Source of the DNA: Pseudomonadota bacterium
GTDB lineage: Bacteria; Pseudomonadota; Gammaproteobacteria; Xanthomonadales; Marinicellaceae
NCBI GenBank assembly: GCA_008501575.1
Contig: QQUO01000361.1
Span: forward strand, 1 to 12,547
Length of the DNA stretch: 12,547 nucleotides
Reading direction: 5' to 3'
Part shown: one piece after another, positions 1 to 5,882 of the stretch
Layout of the letters: each line of letters opens with the position of its first letter
How positions within the stretch are numbered: the stretch's first letter is position 1
Notes under the pieces: model-generated
The model's input: only the letters and a program-made list of their open reading frames with translations
Told to the model about the DNA's origin: nothing
The model's database searches: none
Position numbers and translations under genes: made by a program

Positions 1-1
1 T

Positions 2-997
2 TTAATCAGTGGCGTGTTTATTCAAAGCCACAAGCTCACGGCCAGTGATGGTACAAATGGTGATCATTTTGGCGCATCAATCAGTCAATTTGGTGATCGT
101 GCTGTCATAGGCGCTCCCTTCGATGATGATGTTGCTTATAGCTCTGGTTCAGCTTATGTGTTTGATTTTGATAGCATGAATTGGAGCCAGACACAAAAGC
201 TCAAAGCACTTGATGCGGCACAACAAGATAGTTTCGGACTACAAACCAGTTTAACTGCTGATCGTATTTTAATAGGTGCTTACTTTGATGATGATAACGG
301 TATCGCATCTGGCTCAGCTTATGTGTTTGAACTGAATTCTGGAGTTTGGAGCCAGGTTCAAAAATTGACAGCCGATGATGCATCCGCTAATAATTTTTTT
401 GGGAGTGCGGTTAGTGTTGATAATAATAGAGCCATGATTGGTGCCTTTATGGCTGATGGAGAATCTGTTGGATCTGGTGCGGTTTACGTTTTTGATTTAA
501 TTGCTGGAACTTGGGTTCAAAGTCAAAAGATTTTTGCCAGTGATGGTGAAATAGGCGATAGATTTGGCAATGCCATTAGTTTGTTGGGTCATCAAGTATT
601 GATCGGATCACTGTATGATGATGTTTATGGAATAGATACAGGTTCAGCTTATTTATTTGAATTAAGTGATAATTTTTGGTTTGAAAAAGAAAAAATTATT
701 CCCGCAGATGGTATGTCAAGGACCATCTATGGGAGTGACGTCAGTCTTTCTGCTGAACAAGCCATGATTGGTGCGCCATTTGACAATGAAAGAGGCGCGA
801 ATTCAGGTTCGGTTTATATGTTTGATGTCAGGGGTTTTATTCTTGCCTTGGTTCCAAGTTATAGCGTTGCGAGTCTTTGTCTGCTGATTTTCTTTTTATT
901 AGGTGCCGTGTTTTTAATACGACCCCTTAAACATAGGTCTCAGCAAAAGCACCGGCTTCGCCGGTATCCAAAACGCCCTGTTCTTCGCGGACAATAA
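2..997 (+). CDS. FG-GAP repeat surface protein, 5'-truncated by window edge
   Basis: The frame is open back to base 2, so the true start lies outside the window; the GTG at 14 is not a convincing start. The visible 331 residues hold five repeats of about 57 residues, each with a W-x-Q-x-QKL-x-A-x-DG opening, an FG-x-S core, an IGA-x-x-DD turn and a closing SGSAYVF strand. This is the integrin-alpha/FG-GAP beta-propeller pattern, whose acidic DDD turns usually bind calcium. After the last blade comes VPSYSVASLCLLIFFLLGAV and an Arg-rich end. That resembles the tripartite C-terminal sorting signals of the IPTL/PEP-CTERM type, so surface display or anchoring is likely (inference). Oddly, the last 20 or so residues (basic, ending VLRGQ) come from reading a pntB fragment in the wrong frame, so the native stop codon seems to have been lost at about base 942. 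Confidence 0.85.
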   Translation, partial: LISGVFIQSHKLTASDGTNGDHFGASISQFGDRAVIGAPFDDDVAYSSGSAYVFDFDSMNWSQTQKLKALDAAQQDSFGLQTSLTADRILIGAYFDDDNGIASGSAYVFELNSGVWSQVQKLTADDASANNFFGSAVSVDNNRAMIGAFMADGESVGSGAVYVFDLIAGTWVQSQKIFASDGEIGDRFGNAISLLGHQVLIGSLYDDVYGIDTGSAYLFELSDNFWFEKEKIIPADGMSRTIYGSDVSLSAEQAMIGAPFDNERGANSGSVYMFDVRGFILALVPSYSVASLCLLIFFLLGAVFLIRPLKHRSQQKHRLRRYPKRPVLRGQ

Positions 998-1064
998 CCG
1001 CATGCTCTATGGTGATGCCCAGGATGCGATTAGTCGCTTGATTCAGGGGTTGAAGGCATTATAA
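942..1064 (+). pseudogene. pntB: pntB 3'-end fragment, copy 1
   Basis: One reading frame here, different from that of the FG-GAP gene it overlaps, encodes TGFAGIQNALFFADNNRMLY, then GDAQDAISRLIQGLKAL and a stop at 1062-1064. This matches the very C-terminus of the NAD(P) transhydrogenase beta subunit; E. coli PntB ends with the equivalent GYAGVQNPLFF...MLFGDAK series. Only about 39 codons remain and nothing resembling the rest of PntB lies upstream, so it is a displaced 3' end rather than a gene. It is followed by a perfect hairpin terminator that could be the original pntB terminator. A second copy lies at 4530-4673. Confidence 0.75.
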
Positions 1065-1073
1065 TTAAATTTG

Positions 1074-1111
1074 CCGAAAGCAGTTTCCTAATAACTGCTT
1101 TCGGTGTTTTT
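1074..1111 (+). terminator. Rho-independent terminator
   Basis: There is a perfect 12-bp stem (CCGAAAGCAGTT paired with AACTGCTTTCGG), a 7-base loop and then TGTTTTT. It lies 10 bases after the pntB fragment's stop and 77 bases after the FG-GAP stop, so it can end transcription of either. The second pntB fragment has no equivalent. Confidence 0.88.
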
Positions 1112-1227
1112 GAGTCGGTTAATCATCTGTTCTAAACAGAATATTCTACCCAGTTTGTCACTTCATTAATCTACTGTGAGTGGCTGACTATTTTTGCTTA
1201 TTTCAGTAAAATTATTGTTCACTGAGA

Positions 1228-1255
1228 TTGATTGAAAAATCATGGTAAGTATATT
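1228..1255 (+). promoter_or_regulatory. Candidate sigma-70 promoter for the Kelch-repeat gene
   Basis: TTGATT (1228-1233) and TATATT (1250-1255) are separated by 16 bases, giving a start near 1262 and a leader of about 120 bases. The region is AT-rich, so a chance match is possible. Confidence 0.35.
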
Positions 1256-1382
1256 TTTTCTGATATTTTTACACATATATTCGTTTTGTCCTAAAACGAC
1301 ATGCAATGTCCCACAGTTGTCCTGATAAATCATCTGATAAATCTCATAATAATACTCAGGTTAAAACGCTGGGAATTATTTC

Positions 1383-4300
1383 ATGAAAAAAATATCGCAA
1401 GTTTTGTGGGTTTGGCTGCTGTTAAGCCTTGCCGTTTATGCTCAGGCAGACAGTGGCACCATCAATCCTAACTGGTCAGAACTCTCTCAGGCCGAGTATG
1501 TGGAAAATCTGGTGGCTTGTGAATTAAAGCTGCAAGCACATAAATGGTCAAAGAATGTTTGGCCGGATAACAACAAAAAGGCTAAACCAAAATTTAGCGA
1601 AGTGGTTGATGTTGATCAAGTCTGGGGGCAAGTTATTGATAACCTAACCATGCAAACTATCTTGGCTGATTACTTCAATACTTCCATCACCGATCAAATG
1701 TTGCAACATGATTTGGATCGCATGGCAAAAAATACCCAGGATGCCAAAGGCTTAAAAGCCTTATTTGCTTTGTTTGATCATAATCCCAATACCATTGCCC
1801 AATGTGTTTCACGTCCTTATTTAGTGAAACAAAAAATGCAAAATAATTACAACTTTAACAGCGAAATTCATGCTAACACCAAAACGCTGGCACAAACAGA
1901 ATTAAAGGCTTACCTGGCAGGTGATGACAGTGACAGCCTAAAAGCCCAGGTCAGCACCCTAACTTTTGAAATAGAACAAGCAGACCCGAAAAAAGTAGAC
2001 CAGGAAAAAGCAGTCGATGACTTTGCAGAAGAATACATCATGACACTCAGTGCCGAAGCGTTTAATGAAAAAATAGTTCAATTACAACATGGGAGTCTGC
2101 AAGAAAAAGACCAGGGTTATATGTACAGTGAAATATTATCACATAGCGATGACAGCATCCGCACTAAAACACTGTTTTGGCCAAAGGCTCCATTAAGTGT
2201 ATGGCTTGAGCAACAAAGTGCAGAGATTTATCAGACAACACTCAAAAACACCTCACTTCATTTACCGGTCATTACGGGAGAAAATAATCTATCAGCAGTA
2301 AAAGCCGGGGTTGATGGCGGTATCTGGGAATCACGTTTCTATGTACCCAGTGTGAGGAATCGTCATACCGCTGTTTGGAGTGGCAGTGAGATGATCATTT
2401 GGGGTGGTTATAATTATAATTCTGACTTTAGCGTCAATACCGGTGGCCGATATAACCCAACGACTGATAGCTGGTTAGCCACCAGCGGGACTAATGCGCC
2501 AACGCGCCGGAGTTTCCACATTGCCATTTGGAGTGGTGATGAAATGATTGTTTGGGGTGGGTTTGATAGCACCTACTTAAACACGGGTGGTCGATATGAC
2601 CCAGTCAGTGACAGCTGGACAGCCACCAGCACTGGTACCAATGTGCCTACGGGTCGTAGGGATCACGCCGCCATCTGGAGTGGTGACGAGATGATCATTT
2701 GGGGTGGTTATAATTACAATTATGGTGGTTTTATTAACACCGGTGGTCGCTATGATCCGGTTAGCGATACGTGGACAGCCACCAGCATCGATACTAATGT
2801 GCCAACGGGTCGGACTGCTCACACTGCCATCTGGAGTGGTGGCGAGATGATTATTTGGGGTGGTTATAATTACAATAATGGTGGTTATATCAACACCGGT
2901 GGTCGCTATGATCCGGTTAGCGATACTTGGACTGCCACCAGCACCGGTACTAATGTGCCAACGGGTCGGAGCTATCACACTGCCATTTGGAGTGGTGATG
3001 AGATGATTATTTGGGGTGGGAATGATGGCAGCGCTTATGCCAACACCGGTGGTCGCTATGACCCGACGACTGATAGCTGGACAGCCACCAGTACCGGTAA
3101 TAACGTGCCAACGAGTCGGAATGAGCACAGCGCCATTTGGAGCGGTGATGAGATGATTATTTGGGGTGGGAATGATGGCAGCGCTTATGCCAACACCGGT
3201 GGTCGTTATAACCCGGTTACTGAGAGCTGGGTAGCCACCAGTACCGGTGCCAATGTCCCCAGTTCTCAAAATTTTTACACGGCCATCTGGAGTGGTAGTG
3301 AGATGATTGTTTGGGGTGGTTATGATGCTAACAATAATGGCAGTATTATCAACACCGGTGGCCGTTATGACCCGCTTAGTGATAGCTGGACAGCCATCGG
3401 CACCGGCGATGTCAGTGTCCCAAGTGCTCGCAGTAACCACGCTGCTGTTTGGAGTGGCCATGAGATGATCATTTGGGGTGGCTATGATGGTGGTTATACC
3501 AACACAGGTGGTCGCTATAACCCGACGACTGACAGCTGGACAGCCACCAGCACTGGTGCAAACGTGCCAACCACTCGGAGTTCCCACTCCGCCATCTGGA
3601 GTGGTGATGAAATGATTGTTTGGGGTGGTTATGATGGCAGCGTTTATGCCAACACTGGTGGTCGCTATGACCCGCTTAGTGACAGCTGGACAGCCACCAG
3701 TACCGGAACTAACCTGCCAATAAGTCGGAATAGCCACAGCGCCATCTGGAGTGGTGATGAGATGATTATTTGGGGAGGGTATAATCACATTAATGGCGGT
3801 TATACCAATACCGGGGGCCTCTATGACCCGGTTAGTGATGCTTGGACAGCGACCAGCACTGGCGCTAACGTGCCAATGAGTCGGAGTTATCACACCGCCA
3901 TCTGGAGTGGTGATGAGATGATCATTTGGGGTGGTTATAATTATAATAATGGCGGTTATACCAATACCGGAGGCCGCTATGATCCGGTTAGCGATAGCTG
4001 GACAGCCACCAGTATCGGCACTAACCTGCCAACAGGTTGTTATTTCCACACCGCCATTTGGAGCGGTGATGAAATGATCGTTTGGGGTGGCTATGATGGC
4101 AGCGGATTTGTTAATACCGGTGGTCGCTATGACCCGGTGACTGATGGCTGGACAGCCACCAGCATTGGGGCAAACGTGCCAACGGGTCGGAATTACCACA
4201 CCGCAGTCTGGAGTGGTCATGAGATGATCATTTGGGGTGGTTCTGCTAATGGTTATGCCACCAACACCGGTGGTCGCTATGATCCGGTTAGCGATAGCTG

Positions 4301-4478
4301 GACAGCCACCAGCATCGGCGCTAACGTGCCAACGAGTCGGAGTTCCCACTCAGTGATTTGGAGTGGTGATGAGATGATAATTTGGGGTGGAGGCAATGGC
4401 TCAAGTACCAATTCATTAGGAATCTACACTCCTTATGTGACTGATTTAATTTTCAGAGATGGCTTTGACGGACCTTAA
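1383..4478 (+). CDS. Secreted protein with 14 Kelch-like propeller blades
   Basis: The ATG at 1383 starts a clear Sec signal peptide (MKKISQVLWVWLLLSLAVYA, then QADSG), so export is expected. Residues about 25-300 are helical and charged. The stretch ITDQMLQHDLDRMAK followed by FDHNPNTIAQCVSRP looks like a SurA/parvulin N-terminal chaperone-type helical domain (family assignment is inference). From residue 327 to near the end are 14 blades of about 50 residues, each of the form HTAIWSGDEMIIWGG, a variable loop, NTGGRYDPVSDSWTATS, then NVPTGR. This is the Kelch/galactose-oxidase blade pattern; 14 would fit two seven-bladed propellers. The C-terminus DLIFRDGFDG resembles a short IFxDGFE-type tail seen on exported proteins of related bacteria. 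The partner or ligand is unknown. It is probably transcribed alone and ends about 50 bp before a pntB fragment. Confidence 0.9.
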   Translation: MKKISQVLWVWLLLSLAVYAQADSGTINPNWSELSQAEYVENLVACELKLQAHKWSKNVWPDNNKKAKPKFSEVVDVDQVWGQVIDNLTMQTILADYFNTSITDQMLQHDLDRMAKNTQDAKGLKALFALFDHNPNTIAQCVSRPYLVKQKMQNNYNFNSEIHANTKTLAQTELKAYLAGDDSDSLKAQVSTLTFEIEQADPKKVDQEKAVDDFAEEYIMTLSAEAFNEKIVQLQHGSLQEKDQGYMYSEILSHSDDSIRTKTLFWPKAPLSVWLEQQSAEIYQTTLKNTSLHLPVITGENNLSAVKAGVDGGIWESRFYVPSVRNRHTAVWSGSEMIIWGGYNYNSDFSVNTGGRYNPTTDSWLATSGTNAPTRRSFHIAIWSGDEMIVWGGFDSTYLNTGGRYDPVSDSWTATSTGTNVPTGRRDHAAIWSGDEMIIWGGYNYNYGGFINTGGRYDPVSDTWTATSIDTNVPTGRTAHTAIWSGGEMIIWGGYNYNNGGYINTGGRYDPVSDTWTATSTGTNVPTGRSYHTAIWSGDEMIIWGGNDGSAYANTGGRYDPTTDSWTATSTGNNVPTSRNEHSAIWSGDEMIIWGGNDGSAYANTGGRYNPVTESWVATSTGANVPSSQNFYTAIWSGSEMIVWGGYDANNNGSIINTGGRYDPLSDSWTAIGTGDVSVPSARSNHAAVWSGHEMIIWGGYDGGYTNTGGRYNPTTDSWTATSTGANVPTTRSSHSAIWSGDEMIVWGGYDGSVYANTGGRYDPLSDSWTATSTGTNLPISRNSHSAIWSGDEMIIWGGYNHINGGYTNTGGLYDPVSDAWTATSTGANVPMSRSYHTAIWSGDEMIIWGGYNYNNGGYTNTGGRYDPVSDSWTATSIGTNLPTGCYFHTAIWSGDEMIVWGGYDGSGFVNTGGRYDPVTDGWTATSIGANVPTGRNYHTAVWSGHEMIIWGGSANGYATNTGGRYDPVSDSWTATSIGANVPTSRSSHSVIWSGDEMIIWGGGNGSSTNSLGIYTPYVTDLIFRDGFDGP
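2361..4430 (+). repeat. Coding tandem repeat of about 150 bp, 14 copies
   Basis: Fourteen in-frame units encode the Kelch-like blades. The core (ATCTGGAGTGGTGATGAGAT and the following TTTGGGGTGG) is nearly invariant at the DNA level, while the loop after WGG varies in length from 4 to 10 residues. Units 5 and 6 (starting near 2980 and 3130) are almost identical across about 75 bases, indicating recent duplication or gene conversion. The last unit is degenerate (SLGIYTP). Confidence 0.9.
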
Positions 4479-4529
4479 CAGCTGCTGAGTCAGGCATATT
4501 TTTGTTAAGCTCCTCTTTGTTTATGATAA

Positions 4530-4673
4530 AACGCCCTCGTCATTAAACGCGGCAAAGGCAACGGCTTCGCCGGCATCCAAAACGCCCTGTTCTTCGCGGA
4601 CAATAACCGCATGCTCTACGGTGATGCCCAGGATGCCATTGGCCGGTTGATTCAGGGGTTGAAGGCGGTTTGA
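4530..4673 (+). pseudogene. pntB: pntB 3'-end fragment, copy 2
   Basis: The frame encodes NALVIKRGKGNGFAGIQNAL, then FFADNNRMLYGDAQDAIGRL and IQGLKAV with a TGA stop at 4671-4673. This is the last 47 residues of a PntB-like protein, slightly longer at its 5' end than copy 1 (the VIKRG stretch equals VIVFKR in E. coli PntB). A TAA at 4527-4529 lies just before it in frame and no start codon or upstream PntB sequence exists. Over about 117 shared bases it differs from copy 1 at about 10 positions, several of them silent third-base changes. No terminator hairpin follows. Confidence 0.75.
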
Positions 4674-4694
4674 TTTAGTTATGGTCTTGAGTTT

Positions 4695-5057
4695 TTATTT
4701 ATGACTTCTTTTGTTCATAGGTCGTTTATTCAGCACATTTTTATCTAAGTCAGCAGCGAGTTCGGATTTTGGTTTGTGCTGGCCATGGCTGATAAACAGG
4801 GGATCAAACGGGAATGTTGAGGTGGCCATTGTGGCTTGAGAGTTTGTGATGGGCTGACTGAGCTCATATTTTAAAGACAGATTATCAATCAATTGATTGG
4901 TGTGATTTATTGTTAAATACATTTGTTGATATTGTTCAGACATCACCTCACTTGTGGTGCTGGTTTCGAGGAACGGGCTGTGTGTATGCGAAACCAACCA
5001 GCAATAACCACAATAGCTTAAAAGTACAGACACAATCATCGTTATTATTATTTTCAT
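4695..5057 (-). CDS. Small exported or membrane-anchored protein of unknown function
   Basis: I do not recognise this family. From the ATG at 5057 the protein is 120 residues. It opens with MKIIITMIVSVLLSYCGYCW, a short positive end plus hydrophobic segment typical of a signal peptide or N-terminal anchor, and continues with a polar Ser/Thr/Asn-rich region and a Lys/Arg-rich tail (NKRPMNKRSHK). In-frame alternatives are an ATG at 5078 and a TTG at 5087, which would add up to 10 residues before the hydrophobic segment; 5057 is chosen because it puts Lys at position 2 of a normal signal sequence. None of the starts has a strong Shine-Dalgarno. The gene runs towards the pntB fragment and ends 21 bp from it. 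It could be a low-expression or decaying gene. Confidence 0.5.
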   Translation of the reverse strand: MKIIITMIVSVLLSYCGYCWLVSHTHSPFLETSTTSEVMSEQYQQMYLTINHTNQLIDNLSLKYELSQPITNSQATMATSTFPFDPLFISHGQHKPKSELAADLDKNVLNKRPMNKRSHK

Positions 5058-5069
5058 TAATAAGCCCAA

Positions 5070-5246
5070 ATGACCCATCGGGCGCAATCAAGAAACCCAA
5101 AACAGTTAATGTTTATGGATTATCTGATTTCTAAGGGCATCACCGTCCGTGGCGATGTCACTGCCCTGCGCTTAGATGCAAAAAACAATATTTTGAGTTT
5201 TTATAAAATTAAAATCCCTTCTGTATCGTTAAGTGGTTTGAAATAA
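5070..5246 (+). other. Short unrecognised ORF, possible 3' gene remnant
   Basis: An open frame of 58 codons starts at ATG 5070, with further in-frame ATGs at 5109 and 5115. Its second half reads MDYLISKGITVRGDVTALRL, then DAKNNILSFYKIKIP, ending SLSGLK. The stretch 5132-5180 is richer in G+C than its surroundings, which suggests former coding sequence. There is no Shine-Dalgarno, and the first 14 codons overlap the start region of the minus-strand gene. It may be the tail of a gene cut by rearrangement, like the pntB fragments nearby. I cannot name a family. Confidence 0.3.
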
Positions 5247-5251
5247 CACAA

Positions 5252-5286
5252 TCTCTCACTTATTGTTTATTTCTTTTGGTGAGAGA
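5252..5286. repeat. Inverted repeat upstream of the CHAT operon
   Basis: TCTCTCAC (5252-5259) and GTGAGAGA (5279-5286) are perfect 8-bp arms around a 19-base AT-rich spacer. It starts 6 bases after the stop of the possible remnant ORF. There is no T tract on the plus strand, so it is more like a protein-binding site or a weak hairpin than an intrinsic terminator. Confidence 0.45.
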
Positions 5287-5303
5287 ATAGCTGTATTGAA
5301 ATC

Positions 5304-5322
5304 ACTTGTTTAAAGAACAAGT
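5304..5322. promoter_or_regulatory. Palindromic candidate operator ahead of the CHAT operon
   Basis: ACTTGTT-TAAAG-AACAAGT is a perfect 7-bp inverted repeat with a 5-base centre. It ends 12 bp before TATAAA (5335-5340), a possible -10 element with no good -35 element at the right distance. An activator bound at the palindrome could replace the missing -35 contact (inference). Confidence 0.35.
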
Positions 5323-5390
5323 TAACTCATGGTTTATAAATAAACTGTAGAGGTTTCATTATTACTAAAAATAAAGAGTAGGAGAAATAT

Positions 5391-5840
5391 ATGTCAAATA
5401 CTAAGTCACCTAAAACCACGTCATATCGAATTTGCAGAACAATCAACAAAGAACATTTAAACGGTGTGATTACTTTAATCGATTTTGGCAACAAAAAAGG
5501 CATCGCCCTTGTCTATGTGAGTGAATCAAGACCAGGTTTTGAAAACCCGGTCTGGCACGTCAGTTCTGAGTTTATAGAATATGATGAAACCAATAAAGTA
5601 TGGAAGACACGTTTTCCTCATAGTCGTTATAACGGTGACCAGCAGGATTGGTGTTTTGAAAAAATTACATGTAGAGAAGAGGGTAAGCCCTCTAATATTA
5701 GTAATAATGGGGGAGATAATGGTAAAAATTATCAAAATTACATTAATTATTATCTTGAGTCTCATAAAAAATCTATAAAAGTAATGCTTCAAGGCAATGG
5801 CACCGGCACAGGAGGAAATGGCGAAACAGGCAATAAATAA
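5391..5840 (+). CDS. Orphan 149-residue protein with Gly-rich tail, first gene of CHAT operon
   Basis: AGGAG (5380-5384) lies 6 bases before the ATG, a strong ribosome-binding site that fixes the start. The protein has no signal peptide or membrane segment, so it should be cytoplasmic unless exported by another route. Residues 10-95 alternate strand-like hydrophobic stretches (GVITLIDFGNKKGIALVYV, PVWHVSSEF) with charged turns, suggesting a small beta-rich domain. The region KPSNISNNGGDNGKNYQNY is a polar linker, followed by LESHKKSIKVMLQ and the tail GNGTGTGGNGETGNK. I recognise no family. It lies 42 bp upstream of the TPR-CHAT gene in the same direction, so it is probably co-transcribed; CHAT proteases are often encoded beside a substrate or partner, which makes this a candidate for either role. 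No experiment or homology supports that yet. Confidence 0.75.
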   Translation: MSNTKSPKTTSYRICRTINKEHLNGVITLIDFGNKKGIALVYVSESRPGFENPVWHVSSEFIEYDETNKVWKTRFPHSRYNGDQQDWCFEKITCREEGKPSNISNNGGDNGKNYQNYINYYLESHKKSIKVMLQGNGTGTGGNGETGNK

Positions 5841-5849
5841 CATTTTGCG

Positions 5850-5882
5850 AGATTAGCTGTTTTAATTTAAAATAGCTAATCT
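5850..5882 (+). promoter_or_regulatory. Intercistronic hairpin abutting the CHAT start codon
   Basis: AGATTAGCTGTTTT (5850-5863) pairs with AAAATAGCTAATCT (5869-5882) over 14 bp with a single G-U wobble and a 5-base loop. The 3' arm ends at the base directly before ATG 5883 and covers the whole region where a ribosome-binding site should be. No Shine-Dalgarno is visible for this gene. The structure could limit translation of the protease-like protein, process the message or weakly terminate it. Confidence 0.6.

Larger units (their letters stand above)
1065..1382. other. Intergenic region ahead of the Kelch-repeat gene
   Basis: This 318-bp gap holds the terminator at 1074-1111, a small palindrome TCTGTT-CTA-AACAGA (1126-1140), a candidate promoter (1228-1255), a hairpin TCGTTTT-GTCCT-AAAACGA (1281-1299), and a direct repeat of TGATAAATC at 1323-1331 and 1335-1343. 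GGGA sits 9 bases before the ATG at 1383 and is the only ribosome-binding candidate. The predicted 5' leader of about 120 bases is long enough to carry regulation, but I recognise no known riboswitch. Confidence 0.5.

Noticed and set aside
2577..4349. A 590-codon open frame antisense to the Kelch-repeat gene, with regular repeats.
   Set aside because: It is a by-product of the 150-bp tandem repeat: one stop-free antisense unit stays open in all copies. It has no signal peptide, no ribosome-binding site and an unnatural Thr/Ile/Pro-rich composition.
2361..4430. Regular repeats that might be read as a CRISPR array or intergenic satellite.
   Set aside because: The units are about 150 bp, in frame and encode propeller blades; there are no short repeats with unique spacers.
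4479..4529. Possible terminator after the Kelch-repeat gene (CTGCTGAGTCAGGCA followed by T5).
   Set aside because: The pairing is only four or five bases, too weak for an intrinsic terminator.
4910..5134. A 74-codon plus-strand frame opposite the small membrane protein gene.
   Set aside because: No ribosome-binding site and no domain-like sequence; it mirrors the minus-strand gene, which has a signal-like start.
5347..5356. AGAGGTTT shared upstream of the CHAT operon and of the sigma-factor gene, as a possible common ECF promoter element.
   Set aside because: An 8-base match between two AT-rich regions of this size is expected by chance, and no matching downstream -10 block was found.
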